Position numbers and translations under genes: made by a program. From positions 310,001 through 374,000 of the forward strand of contig NZ_CP094516.1 in assembly GCF_029909975.1 (NCBI RefSeq): a stretch of DNA of 64,000 bases, in the 5' to 3' direction. Numbering within the stretch: position 1 is the first letter of the stretch; each line of letters starts with the position of its first letter. Of this stretch, positions 18,415-26,840 are shown in pieces. The notes beneath the pieces are model-generated. The model was not told where the DNA came from, did not search any database, and saw only the letters and a list, made by a program, of their open reading frames with translations. The DNA is from Bradyrhizobium sp. ISRA430 (lineage in GTDB: Bacteria; Pseudomonadota; Alphaproteobacteria; Rhizobiales; Xanthobacteraceae).

Positions 18415-19446
18415 CTAACCCATCATCTCCCGCACCATCGGCACCACCTTGCTCCCGTAGAGCTCGATGCTCCGCATCAGCTTGTCGTGCGGCAAGGGAC
18501 CCGCCGAATATTTCAACTGAAAGCGCGCGATGCCGAGGGCCTTTGCGGTCGCGGCGATTTTGCGCGCGACGGTCTCGGGCGAGCCGACATAGAGCGAGCC
18601 GTGCTCGGCCTCACTCACGAACTCATCGCGCCCCATCGGCGGCCAGCCACGCTCCCTGCCGATGCGGTCGCGCATGGCCTTGTAATCGGGCCACAGCTCC
18701 TCGCGCGCCTGCGCATCGGTTTCGGCGACATAGCCGGGCGAATGCACGCCGATCGGTTTTGCCGGGCGGCCGAATTCCTTGAAGGCGCGGTAATAGAGAT
18801 CGACATAAGGCGCAAAGCGCGCGGGATCGCCGCCGATGATCGCCAGCATCAGGGGCAGGTCGTAATGTGCGGCGCGCAACACTGATTGCGGGCTGCCGCC
18901 GACGCCGATCCAGGTCTTGAGCTCGCCATTCTCGACCGGCGGATAGACGAGCTGGTCCCTCAGGGGCGGACGCAGCTTGCCTTCCCAGCTCACCGGTTTC
19001 TGCGACAACAGCGCGGCGAACAGGTCGAGCTTCTCCTCGAACAGCTCTTCATAGCGACGCAGGTCGAAGCCGAACAGCGGAAAGGATTCGGTGAACGAGC
19101 CGCGGCCGAGGATCACCTCGGCGCGCCCGCCTGAGAGCGCGTCCAACGTCGCAAAGCGCTGGAAGACGCGAATAGGATCGTCCGAGCTCAAGACCGTCAC
19201 GGCCGAGCCGAGATGAATGCGCTTGGTGCGCGACGCGATCGCGGCCAGCACGGTTTCGGGCGAGGAGATCGCGAAGTCGCCGCGGTGATGCTCGCCAAGG
19301 CCAATGAAGTCGAGGCCGAGCTCGTCGGCCAGAACCGCCTCGTCGACGACGTTGCGGATCACCTGCGCATGCGCAAGCATGGCACCGGAGGCGTCCTTGG
19401 TGACGTCGCCAAAGGTATCCAGTCCGAATTCTAGCGGTGCGGTCAT
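18415..19446 (-). CDS. LLM-class flavin-dependent oxidoreductase
   Basis: A 343-residue luciferase-like monooxygenase. The N-terminal 'FGLDTFGD', 'ADELGLDFIGLGEHH', 'SPETVLAAIASRTKRIHLGS' and 'DPIRVFQRFATLDALSGGRA' are the hallmarks of the family's TIM barrel. The C-terminal 'GSPETVARKIAATAKALGI' is the usual closing segment. Such enzymes use reduced FMN and oxygen on small organic substrates; the substrate cannot be read here. It is the first clearly chromosomal gene after the prophage and is transcribed away from the helicase gene's start. Confidence 0.85.
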   Translation of the reverse strand: MTAPLEFGLDTFGDVTKDASGAMLAHAQVIRNVVDEAVLADELGLDFIGLGEHHRGDFAISSPETVLAAIASRTKRIHLGSAVTVLSSDDPIRVFQRFATLDALSGGRAEVILGRGSFTESFPLFGFDLRRYEELFEEKLDLFAALLSQKPVSWEGKLRPPLRDQLVYPPVENGELKTWIGVGGSPQSVLRAAHYDLPLMLAIIGGDPARFAPYVDLYYRAFKEFGRPAKPIGVHSPGYVAETDAQAREELWPDYKAMRDRIGRERGWPPMGRDEFVSEAEHGSLYVGSPETVARKIAATAKALGIARFQLKYSAGPLPHDKLMRSIELYGSKVVPMVREMMG

Positions 19447-19545
19447 CGATCAGGTCTCTGTGGGGAGGATCGCCGAGACTTAAGGGATGGCCGCGACGTC
19501 ACAAGGCCGCGTTTTGGAAATGCTCGGTTTCCGTTCTTTCGACGG

Positions 19546-21654
19546 CTACCGCCACATCCCCCGCATCCGCGCGCCGATGTCGATCTTCGGGCCTTGCGCG
19601 GCGGCGCGCGCTTGGCCTGTGGCAGCGCGCGGCCAGGCGGTGCGCTCAAACAGCGGGACCAGCGACTCCGGGATGAAGCGGGTGCGCGAGGCGTAGACGT
19701 GGCGGTCGCCCTTGGCGGCCTGGCCGTGGGTGAAGAAGCGCTGCGGCACGACGAGGTGCAGATCGTCCTTGGCACGCGTCATCGCGACGTAGAGCAGGCG
19801 GCGCTCTTCCTCGAGCTCGGCGCTGGTGCCAGCGCCGAGATCGGAGGGCATGCAGCCGTCGACGACGTTGAGCACGAACACCGATTTCCACTCCTGGCCC
19901 TTGGCGGAGTGGATGGTGGAGAGGATCAGATAGTCCTCGTCGCGCAGGGGTGGGCCGGATTTGTCACTGGTCGCATCCGGCGGATCGAGCGTGAGCTCGG
20001 TCAAAAATCTTTCGCGTGAGACATAGCCGCTCGCGATCTGCTCGAGCTGCATGAGGTCGGCGCGGCGGGTCTCGGAATCCTCGTGGATGCGGTCGAGATG
20101 CGGCTCGTACCAGAGCCGCACGCGTTCGAGATCAGCCGGCCATTCCGAATAGCGCAGGTTTTCGACGGTGCGGACGAAGTCGGTCCAGTCCTCACCGGTG
20201 CGCGGCGGCACAGGAAGCTGGCCGAGCGCGTGCAGCGGGTCGGTGCTCTCGGCCATCTGGTCGAGCACGCGCTGCGCGGTCGCCGGCCCCACGCCCGGGA
20301 GCAGATGCAGGATGCGGAAGCCCGCGACGCGGTCGCGCGGATTTTCGGCAAAGCGCAGCAGCGCCAGCACGTCCTTGACGTGCGCGGCATCGAGGAATTT
20401 CAGCCCGCCGAACTTGACGAAGGGAATGTTGCGGCGGGTCAGCTCGATCTCCAGCGGACCGGAGTGCGAGGAGGTGCGGAACAGGACCGCCTGATGCTTG
20501 AGCAGTGCGCCTTGCTCGCGGTTGGCCAGCACCTCTTCGACGATGTAGCGGGCCTGGTCGGCCTCGTCGTGCACGGTCACGAGCTGCGGCTTCTGCGCGG
20601 AGGTGCGGTCGGTCCAGAGATTCTTGGTGAAGCGCTCGCGGGCGAGGCCAATGACGCCGTTGGCCGCCGACAGCACCGCCTGCGTCGAGCGGTAGTTGCG
20701 GTCGAGCGTGATCATTTCCGCGCGGGGTGAGAAGCTCTGTGGAAACTCCAGGATGTTGCGTACGGTCGCCGCGCGGAACGAATAGATCGACTGGGCGTCG
20801 TCGCCGACGACGGTGAGCCCGCGGCCATCGGGCTTCAGCGCCAGCAGGATCGAGGATTGCAGGCGGTTGGTGTCCTGATATTCGTCGACCAGCACGTGAT
20901 CGAAGCGGCCGCCGATTTCTTCGGCGATCAGTGCATCGCTCATCATCTGCGACCAGTAGAGCAGCAGGTCGTCGTAGTCGAGCACGTGCTGGGCCTGCTT
21001 GGCCTCGACATAGGCTGCGAACAGGCCTTTCAGCTCGGCGGCCCAGCCGGCGCACCAGGGATAGTGCTGGCCGAGCACCTTCTCGATCTCCATCTCCGCG
21101 TTGACGCAGCGGGAATAGATCGACAGGCACGTGCCCTTGGCCGGAAAGCGGCTCTCGGTCTTCGACAGGCCGCGCTCGTGCCGGACCAGGTTCATCAGGT
21201 CGGCGGAATCCTCGCGATCGTGGATAGTGAAGGCGGGATCGACGCCGATGCGTTCGGCATATTCGCGCAGCAGCCGCGCGCCGATGCCGTGGAAGGTGCC
21301 GGCCCAGGTCAACGCGTCGCGCATGATCGCGGCGTTGTTCTCGCCCAGCACCTTTCGGGCGATGCGCTCGACACGGCCGGCCATCTCGGCCGCGGCCCGG
21401 CGGGAGAACGTCATCAGCAGGATGCGGCGCGGATCGGCACCGGCGACGATCAGATGCGCGACGCGGTGGGCGAGCGTATTGGTCTTGCCGGAGCCCGCGC
21501 CGGCGATGACGAGCAGGGGGCCGCCCACGGTCGCGCCATCGGCCACGCCATGCTCGACGGCGCGGCGCTGCTCCGCATTGAGCGTGTCCAGATATGTCGC
21601 CACGAATCGCCCCGGTGAAAGCGCCAGACTCGGCGATCCCAACGCGAATCGCAA
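19546..21654 (-). CDS. UvrD/Rep-type superfamily 1 DNA helicase
   Basis: About 702 residues from a TTG at 21654. A GTG at 21603, just before 'ATYLDTLNAEQRRAVEHG', is an equally likely start. Walker A is 'AGAGSGKT' (about 51-58), Walker B is 'VDEYQDTN' (256-263), 'GDDAQSIYSFRAA' is motif III, 'LDRNYRSTQAVL' motif IV, 'STIHSAKGQEWKSVFV' motif V, and 'EERRLLYVAMTRAKDDL' motif VI. This is a 3' to 5' helicase for repair and replication restart. It is close to UvrD/PcrA in layout, and the exact subfamily was not settled. Confidence 0.9.
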   Translation of the reverse strand: MRFALGSPSLALSPGRFVATYLDTLNAEQRRAVEHGVADGATVGGPLLVIAGAGSGKTNTLAHRVAHLIVAGADPRRILLMTFSRRAAAEMAGRVERIARKVLGENNAAIMRDALTWAGTFHGIGARLLREYAERIGVDPAFTIHDREDSADLMNLVRHERGLSKTESRFPAKGTCLSIYSRCVNAEMEIEKVLGQHYPWCAGWAAELKGLFAAYVEAKQAQHVLDYDDLLLYWSQMMSDALIAEEIGGRFDHVLVDEYQDTNRLQSSILLALKPDGRGLTVVGDDAQSIYSFRAATVRNILEFPQSFSPRAEMITLDRNYRSTQAVLSAANGVIGLARERFTKNLWTDRTSAQKPQLVTVHDEADQARYIVEEVLANREQGALLKHQAVLFRTSSHSGPLEIELTRRNIPFVKFGGLKFLDAAHVKDVLALLRFAENPRDRVAGFRILHLLPGVGPATAQRVLDQMAESTDPLHALGQLPVPPRTGEDWTDFVRTVENLRYSEWPADLERVRLWYEPHLDRIHEDSETRRADLMQLEQIASGYVSRERFLTELTLDPPDATSDKSGPPLRDEDYLILSTIHSAKGQEWKSVFVLNVVDGCMPSDLGAGTSAELEEERRLLYVAMTRAKDDLHLVVPQRFFTHGQAAKGDRHVYASRTRFIPESLVPLFERTAWPRAATGQARAAAQGPKIDIGARMRGMWR

Positions 21655-21732
21655 TGCGGCTGGACGGAACCGGAATTAGGACCTAGGGACAAGGCAGGCA
21701 GAAGTTCCAGTCCCGAAAAAACGCGTGCTGGC

Positions 21733-22323
21733 ATGACCGAGCTCAAGCCCGACCAGTTCGAGATGCGACGACTGGAGTCGCTCAGCAACACCATTTTCGG
21801 TGTCGCCATGACGCTATTGGCCTATGACCTGCCCAAGGCCGCGGTGTTCGCCAGCGCCCCTGGCTGGAGCGATCTCGCCCAGGCCTATTCCGGCAAGCTC
21901 GCCGGCTTTGTGCTCAGCTTCATCATCGCCGGCGTGTTCTGGATCAGCCATCAGCGGCGGCTTGCGCGCCAGCCCATCGGCAGCCGCGGCGTGGTGATCC
22001 TCAACCTGTTCTTCCTGCTCTCGATCGTGCTGCTGCCGGTGACCAACGGCCTCTACACCAATTACGGCATGAGCAGCGCGGTCGCCGTGCTCTACGGCCT
22101 GAACCTGACCGCGATCGCCGGCTTCAATGTCGGGCTGTGGTGGACGATTTTGGGCGGCTGGCACCGCGAAATCATGGCCTCGCTGTTTCCGCTGCTGGTG
22201 TTCGTGCCGGGCACGGCGGTTGCGGCGGTCGCGCCGCGGGCCGCGCAGTTCGTGTGGCTCATCGCCTTCGGCGGGCTGCTGATCCAGCGCTTCTACGCCG
22301 CGCCGGCGGACAAGGGGCCATAG
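21733..22323 (+). CDS. TMEM175/DUF1211 family membrane protein
   Basis: A 196-residue membrane protein with six hydrophobic segments. Near the N-terminus it has 'RRLESLSNTIFGVAMTLLAY', a variant of the TMEM175 filter-helix motif (R...FSD..FAIAMTLL). Bacterial TMEM175 proteins form potassium-selective channels. Here the usual Phe-Ser-Asp is replaced by Leu-Ser-Asn, so selectivity may differ. The second half lacks a clear copy of the motif. No Shine-Dalgarno is seen before the ATG. It is divergent from the helicase gene. Confidence 0.7.
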   Translation: MTELKPDQFEMRRLESLSNTIFGVAMTLLAYDLPKAAVFASAPGWSDLAQAYSGKLAGFVLSFIIAGVFWISHQRRLARQPIGSRGVVILNLFFLLSIVLLPVTNGLYTNYGMSSAVAVLYGLNLTAIAGFNVGLWWTILGGWHREIMASLFPLLVFVPGTAVAAVAPRAAQFVWLIAFGGLLIQRFYAAPADKGP

Positions 22324-22328
22324 CCGGC

Positions 22329-22715
22329 TCACCCGTCGGCCGCTGTCGCGCCAAACCCGTCTGCGGGAAGGAAAAGCTTGATCGGGCGGATCTCGTAGAC
22401 CGCGCTCGGATTGGCCTTGCGCAGCTCGCGCGCCGCGGCGATCGCGCCGTCCTCGCTGTCGAATTCCATGATGTAGAAGCCGAGAAGCTGCTCCTTGGTC
22501 TCGGCGAAGGGCCCGTCGAGCACGAGTCCCGCGCCGGGCCCGCGCAGGGTGCGGGCCTTGCGGGTCTCATCGAGCCGGGCGGCCGGCCCGAAATGGCCCT
22601 TGGCCCGCAACGGCTCCTGGACGGCCTTCAAATTGGTCATGACGGTCGCGTCCTCTTCCGGCGTCCAGGACAGGACCTCGTCTTCCACGTGATAGGCCAG
22701 GATGGCGTAGAGCAT
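22329..22715 (-). CDS. YciI-like domain protein
   Basis: About 128 residues from ATG at 22715, with GAGGTG 3 bases further upstream; a GTG at 22721 is an alternative. The sequence follows the YciI/DGPF family: 'MLYAILAYHVED', 'GPGAGLVLDGPFAETKEQLL' (the DGPF motif) and 'LRKANPSAVYEIRPI'. Such proteins are small ferredoxin-like folds, often near sigma factors, of unclear function. It converges with the TMEM175-like gene with a gap of 5 bases. Confidence 0.8.
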   Translation of the reverse strand: MLYAILAYHVEDEVLSWTPEEDATVMTNLKAVQEPLRAKGHFGPAARLDETRKARTLRGPGAGLVLDGPFAETKEQLLGFYIMEFDSEDGAIAAARELRKANPSAVYEIRPIKLFLPADGFGATAADG

Positions 22716-22917
22716 CGTCACCTCGTCTGTTTTGGCTGCGCGCGGTTCAAAGGACGTATCACCGCGGCCGCTGCCGACAATCCCAATGCATAAAAATTGC
22801 GTCGGAGGCTTGCGGCGAAACCGTCCCGAAACCCGATTGCGGCCTTACGCGGTGAACGCCGCCGGAAGCGGTCGCGACTGATGACCACAAGGAACACGGT
22901 CAATGCTGGAGGCGGCA

Positions 22918-23103
22918 ATGTCGGGTCAGACCATCAGGATCATCTGCGACGCGCGGCGGGCGGGACAATCGCAGCCTGCCGATTTGCACGACCAGACCGG
23001 CCATCACCGCTACTACGGCAGCTCCGCCGAAAATGGCGGCGAGCGCATCGTCGAAAGCCGCAGGGGAAAGCGCCCGCGCGGGCAGAACGTCTGCGGCTTC
23101 TAG
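22918..23103 (+). CDS. Possible small basic protein
   Basis: A 61-residue frame from ATG at 22918 with GGAGG 6 bases upstream. Sequence such as 'SGQTIRIICDARRAGQSQPA' is plausible but short, and the end is Arg-rich. Other frames across the same stretch are also open because of high GC. No family recognised. Confidence 0.35.
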   Translation: MSGQTIRIICDARRAGQSQPADLHDQTGHHRYYGSSAENGGERIVESRRGKRPRGQNVCGF

Positions 23104-23493
23104 ACCTTCGCGACGCGCCGACGCACCACATGAGCGCCTTGCAAATATCGATCGCCGCGCCGCCGTTCGGCTGCGCATCCTCAAAAAGTAATAGGCGCGG
23201 CGGGAAGTAGCCCGTCGCGCCCGATTTCTTGTCTCGCTGGTCCAGGGCTGAAACCGCCCCGTGGCCAAGCTTCTCGTCAAAGCTCAGCGGGCGATCCCAG
23301 CGAGGTGACAGCGCTTGAGATAAGACACTGGATCACCTCCTTTCGTTGGTTTCGGGAGTCTCAGATATAGACAGCGAGCGCGCCGCTGTTAAGGGGCCGC
23401 CGGTCGGGTGGGAACAAGCCCTGTTCGCAACGCCGGAAAGCCGCCTTGAGAGCAGTTGAGACCGCCGCCCGGCCGTGTTAGGGAGCGACTTGC
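23104..23493. other. Intergenic stretch before tRNA-Gly, with a super Shine-Dalgarno
   Basis: No gene of normal length is supported here. It contains the 16S 3'-end-like sequence and 14-codon frame listed separately at 23285-23346, and a possible tRNA promoter with TTGAGA at 23456-23461. The rest is ordinary high-GC sequence in which long open frames mean little. Confidence 0.4.
23285..23346 (-). promoter_or_regulatory. 14-codon ORF behind an extended Shine-Dalgarno
   Basis: Read on the - strand, GAAAGGAGGTGATCCAG is followed directly by a GTG that opens a 14-codon frame (MSYLKRCHLAGIAR, bases 23329-23285). The + strand of the site, CTGGATCACCTCCTTTC, equals the conserved 3' end of 16S rRNA, so the site can pair with the ribosome over its full anti-Shine-Dalgarno tail. 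It could be a leader peptide, a translation-control site or the start of a decayed gene. Confidence 0.4.
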
Positions 23494-23567
23494 GCGGGTG
23501 TAGCTCAATGGTAGAGCAGCAGCCTTCCAAGCTGAATACGAGGGTTCGATTCCCTTCACCCGCTCCA
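23494..23567 (+). tRNA. tRNA-Gly (anticodon TCC)
   Basis: A complete cloverleaf of 74 bases including CCA. Acceptor GCGGGTG pairs with CACCCGC, the D stem is GCTC/GAGC, the anticodon loop is CTTCCAA (anticodon TCC), the variable loop is ATACG, and the T arm has GGTTCGATTCC. It reads glycine GGA/GGG codons. It is intact and shows no integrase or duplicated 3' end nearby, so it is not acting as a visible attachment site. Confidence 0.95.
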
Positions 23568-23662
23568 ATCATTTCGGGCGCTTGGCGCGTTCTCAGGTTT
23601 CCATTTGGACAAGCAGGCTGCGCCGTGTCGACGCGGAGCGCAACGACGGTCGCGCTGAGCTC

Positions 23663-23992
23663 TTAGCCGGTGTTCCTGACCGCCTCGGCTAGAATGGCGT
23701 AAAGCTGCCGCTTGCTGAATTCCTGAGGCTGCTGCTTCTCTGCTGTGTTACGCGACACCTTCTTTGCCACTGGGCGGGCACAGGCGGCCGACGACGCCGG
23801 CCTCAGCTTCGGGGCCGGCCTTATCTTGGGTCTTGCTGTTGGTGGCTTGTGGCCACGCTTCAGGCCCAAACGGGTGAGCATGCCGCAGACCGCGTTGCGG
23901 CTACACCCGAGACGGGGCGCGATCTGCGCCGCGCTCTGTCCTGCGGCCCAGAGCCCTTTGAGCCGTGCTACGTCTTTCGCATCCCAACCCAT
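23663..23992 (-). CDS. Short GcrA-family regulator
   Basis: A 109-residue protein. The N-terminal 45 residues match the GcrA DNA-binding domain: 'DVARLKGLWAAGQSAAQIAP' and 'RLGCSRNAVCGMLTRLGLKR'. In alphaproteobacteria GcrA works with sigma-70 at CcrM-methylated promoters to control the cell cycle. The middle is a Pro/Lys/Arg-rich linker, and the C-terminal 'EFSKRQLYAILAEAVRNTG' is short. It is clearly shorter than full GcrA (about 170 residues) and is probably a paralogue rather than the main cell-cycle regulator. Confidence 0.7.
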   Translation of the reverse strand: MGWDAKDVARLKGLWAAGQSAAQIAPRLGCSRNAVCGMLTRLGLKRGHKPPTARPKIRPAPKLRPASSAACARPVAKKVSRNTAEKQQPQEFSKRQLYAILAEAVRNTG

Positions 23993-24163
23993 GGGAGATA
24001 TTATAGCGCGGATTGCCAGACACGGGCCAGTCTAGTCTTCGTCCGGCTCGCGCACGACCGCCGGGTCGTCGGCGTCATCGAATATGCCTGACGAAGGACT
24101 GCGGATGCCCAGGGCACGATCGCTCCAACGCGACGGCGCGTCTGCATCGGCAAGGGGCGGCCC

Positions 24164-24499
24164 TCACGCAACTGGCGGCGTCTGCGAAGAGCTTATGCTC
24201 GGGGACGCATCACGTTCTATGTTCACCAAAACTTCGCCGGTAATGATTTCGGGATCTCCAAGATTGAGGTCAAGCAGGCTTGCTTGAACAAACTCCAGCA
24301 CTTTGGCGTTTGCTGCAGTGGCGCTTTCGCAGTCCTCGAATATCATCACGGCGACACCAACGCCGTGACCCCCATCCAGCACATAGTAAGATCTAAATCC
24401 GGGTGATTGCCTCAGGATCTGACCGATCCCGCTCTTGGCGCGGCGAGCAGCGTCCGCAACCGAACGAACCTTGGTATACTTGCGAATGACCATGTACAT
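24164..24499 (-). CDS. Small ferredoxin-fold (ABM-like) hypothetical protein
   Basis: About 111 residues from ATG at 24499 (or 24493). The pattern 'MYMVIRKYTKVRSVADAARR', 'ILRQSPGFRSYYVLDGG', 'GVAVMIFEDCESATAANAKV' is that of small alpha/beta proteins similar to antibiotic-biosynthesis monooxygenase domains. The family also includes stress and dimeric signalling proteins, so no reaction is assigned. The last 20 residues are low-complexity. No strong Shine-Dalgarno is visible. Confidence 0.6.
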   Translation of the reverse strand: MYMVIRKYTKVRSVADAARRAKSGIGQILRQSPGFRSYYVLDGGHGVGVAVMIFEDCESATAANAKVLEFVQASLLDLNLGDPEIITGEVLVNIERDASPSISSSQTPPVA

Positions 24500-24721
24500 G
24501 AGGCCACCACGCGTCGCAGTTTCCGGCCTCACGCATCAAAGCATATCGGGCCCCTGCTGGACTAGGGCCTACTTCCAGGAGGCGTCATGGCGCTGGGGGA
24601 CGGCTGGTGTCCCGGTTCGGTTGTGGGGCGTTGACGGGGATCTCGCGGGGAGAGCAGGTCGTGGCGCAAAGCGGGCTCTTTCCAAATCGTGGTGTCCGTT
24701 GGCGGCCGCTCGGTGAGCCAT

Positions 24722-24745
24722 CCTCGCCCCGCAAGCGGGGCGAGG
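24722..24745. terminator. Strong hairpin downstream of the dodecin gene
   Basis: A perfect 11-base-pair stem with a 2-base loop (CCTCGCCCCGC AA GCGGGGCGAGG), 9 bases past the dodecin stop on the - strand. No T-run follows, so it would end or stabilise the dodecin transcript without being a textbook rho-independent terminator. Confidence 0.55.
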
Positions 24746-24754
24746 TGTCGAGGC

Positions 24755-24970
24755 TCAGGAGCCCTCGAACTTGAACGATACGTTGAGCTTGGCGCGATAG
24801 GCCTCTACTTTTCCTTTGGCATCCAGTTGCATATCGAGTTTGACGACCTCTGCAACGCGAAGATCTCGGAGAGATTTTGCAGCTTGCTCGACCGCATTGG
24901 CGGCGGCCTTCTCCCAGGAGTCGTTGCTGGTACCGACCAGTTCAATGACCTTGTAGACGCTATCAGGCAT
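24755..24970 (-). CDS. Dodecin family flavin-binding protein
   Basis: A 71-residue protein from ATG at 24970, fixed by AGGAGG 5 bases upstream (the frame is open further back). The sequence is a clear dodecin: 'VYKVIELVGTSNDSWEKAAA', 'SLRDLRVAEVVKLDMQLD', 'YRAKLNVSFKFEG'. Dodecins form hollow dodecamers that store flavins or CoA and buffer free flavin. The Trp at position 19 is the residue that stacks on the flavin in studied members. It is a single-gene unit followed by a strong hairpin. Confidence 0.9.
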   Translation of the reverse strand: MPDSVYKVIELVGTSNDSWEKAAANAVEQAAKSLRDLRVAEVVKLDMQLDAKGKVEAYRAKLNVSFKFEGS

Positions 24971-25379
24971 GTCGTCCTCCTGTTCGGTATGAAGCAGGAA
25001 GCAGGTGCTCCCTGCCGTTGTGGAAGCTAGCATCAGGATATCGGCGCTGATACGACGCGATACGGTCTCAGGGACATCGCCCGGAGCCGGGAAGGGGCAG
25101 ACTGCATTTGGCGGGGAAGGTGCCCCGCGGCCCTTAGCCGAAATCTGACCGGGCATCGGGTCGGGTCTGTCAGTGACGCATAACCGACCAATGGGACGTC
25201 ACCCGTGGCAGCCGGGCTCTGAGGGCAAGCTGAGGAGACTTTTGAACCTCCGGTTCGCCGCATCGACCTATGTCTTGAGTCATTCGTGCACCGCCGTGAG
25301 TGGGTATCGTTTCGCCGGGAGGAGACGATAGCCACTCCGCGCCGCATCCGCGATCAGCCGAACTCCGGGAGGAGAAGGG
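24971..25379. other. Intergenic region upstream of the FAD monooxygenase
   Basis: About 400 bases between divergent genes with no supported coding sequence. An 11-base inverted repeat (one mismatch) lies at 25300-25310 and 25325-25335, and its loop holds CCGGGAGGAG, a second copy of the ribosome binding site used by the gene at 25380. Nothing else was recognised. Confidence 0.4.
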
Positions 25380-26780
25380 ATGAGCAAAGTCCTGATTTGC
25401 GGCGGAGGCGTGATCGGATTATGCGCAGCGACGATGCTTGGTCGCGACGGCCACCGCGTCACAGTGCTGGAGGTTGATCCGGCAGGTCACCCTACGGCGC
25501 CCGCCGAGGGATGGGATTCGTGGGAACGCCCCGGAGTTGCCCAATTCAGGCAACCTCATAACCTCAGTTCGCGATTTCGGATGATCAGCGATCAGGAGTT
25601 GCCGGGGCTGACGGCTGATCTACTTCGAGCCGGTTGCGTCTGGGTGGACTATCTCGACAGTCTTCCCCCAACCATAACGGACCGAACCCCACGTCCCGGC
25701 GACGAGGCCATACGCTTCGTCACTGGCCGCAGGCCCATCATAGAATGGGCCGTAGCTACAATGGCGCAAGCTGCGCCTAACGTGACCATCCGTCGGGGGA
25801 CCAAGGTTCGCGAATTGATCACAGGTGCATCGGCAATTCCCGGCGTGCCGCACGTTGCAGGGGTACGCACGACATCCGGCGAGGAGATTCGCGCCGATCT
25901 GGTTATCGACGCGATGGGACGGCGAAGCGCGGCATGCGATTGGATCGTCAGCGCGGGTGCCCGCAGGCCGATCGAGGAAGCCGAAGATAGCAACTTCGCT
26001 TATTTTACGCGATATTTCGCCGGGCAACAGCGGCCTCGCAGGATGGGACGCGCGCTCACGCCAATGGGCTTGTTCTCGATCCTGACTCTGGATGGGGACA
26101 ATGGCACTTGGTCGATCACCTTGTATACTTCGTCCAAGAACAAGGCGATGCGAGCCTTGCGTGATACGGCGACGTTCCATCACATTGTCTCCGCGTGCCC
26201 GCGGCAAGCCCATTGGCTCGATGGCGAGCCAATCACGCCCGTCCTTCTGATGGCGGGAGTTGTCGACCGGTACCGGCGGTTTGTCGTCGATGGTCAGCCC
26301 GTCATCACGGGGTTCGCCGCTGTAGGTGATGCATGGGCGTGCACCAACCCGTCCGCCGGACGGGGCTTGAGTGTCGGCCTTCTGCACGCCCAGGTGCTCC
26401 GCAATGTTGCCCGCCTGCACATCAACGATCCAGTAGCGTTCTCCCGGCAATACGACGCTGAGACAGAAAAACAGGTCGGCCCGTTTTATCGAAACCAGAT
26501 CGCCGCGGACCGCGCGCGGATCGCTGAGATGAACGCTCTGGAAGAGGGCGTGCCGGTGCCCGCACCTAACCCGGTCATGGCTAAGCTTCTCGTTGCATCT
26601 TCCCAGGACGCAGACGTGCTCCGTGGCATGATTGAAATCGCGATGTGCCTTGCGCTGCCTCAGGATGTCATTGCCAGACCGCAGGTAGCTGCAAAACTTG
26701 CCGAATTGGACGGCTATGAATTGCCGCAAGACCCCAACATCATCGATCGACATCGGCTGGCAGCGCTACTGGATGGCTGA
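25380..26780 (+). CDS. FAD-dependent monooxygenase/oxidoreductase
   Basis: A 466-residue protein with GGGAGGAG before the ATG. It opens with a Rossmann motif 'LICGGGVIGLCAATMLGRDG' and 'VTVLE' (FAD ADP-binding fold), carries 'LVIDAMGRRSA' (the DG-like second motif) and near 310-325 'AAVGDAWACTNPSAGRGLSV', the family's GD motif that holds the flavin. The layout is that of group A flavin hydroxylases, close to the PHBH/geranylgeranyl reductase superfamily. The substrate is unknown. It stands alone. Confidence 0.8.
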   Translation: MSKVLICGGGVIGLCAATMLGRDGHRVTVLEVDPAGHPTAPAEGWDSWERPGVAQFRQPHNLSSRFRMISDQELPGLTADLLRAGCVWVDYLDSLPPTITDRTPRPGDEAIRFVTGRRPIIEWAVATMAQAAPNVTIRRGTKVRELITGASAIPGVPHVAGVRTTSGEEIRADLVIDAMGRRSAACDWIVSAGARRPIEEAEDSNFAYFTRYFAGQQRPRRMGRALTPMGLFSILTLDGDNGTWSITLYTSSKNKAMRALRDTATFHHIVSACPRQAHWLDGEPITPVLLMAGVVDRYRRFVVDGQPVITGFAAVGDAWACTNPSAGRGLSVGLLHAQVLRNVARLHINDPVAFSRQYDAETEKQVGPFYRNQIAADRARIAEMNALEEGVPVPAPNPVMAKLLVASSQDADVLRGMIEIAMCLALPQDVIARPQVAAKLAELDGYELPQDPNIIDRHRLAALLDG

Positions 26781-26840
26781 CTTTGAGTAAGCCAGACCAT
26801 CCTTCCCGCGTCGGCGCTGCGCGCTGCCAGCCTGCTCCGC

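Noticed and set aside
22900..23280. 126-codon - strand frame with a hydrophobic stretch
   Set aside because: No start signal, arginine-rich low-complexity first half and no family. The hydrophobic part is short and likely chance in GC-rich DNA.
23494..23567. tRNA-Gly as prophage attachment site
   Set aside because: The prophage genes end near 18.1 kb, no integrase lies by the tRNA, and no duplicate of its 3' end was seen in the window.
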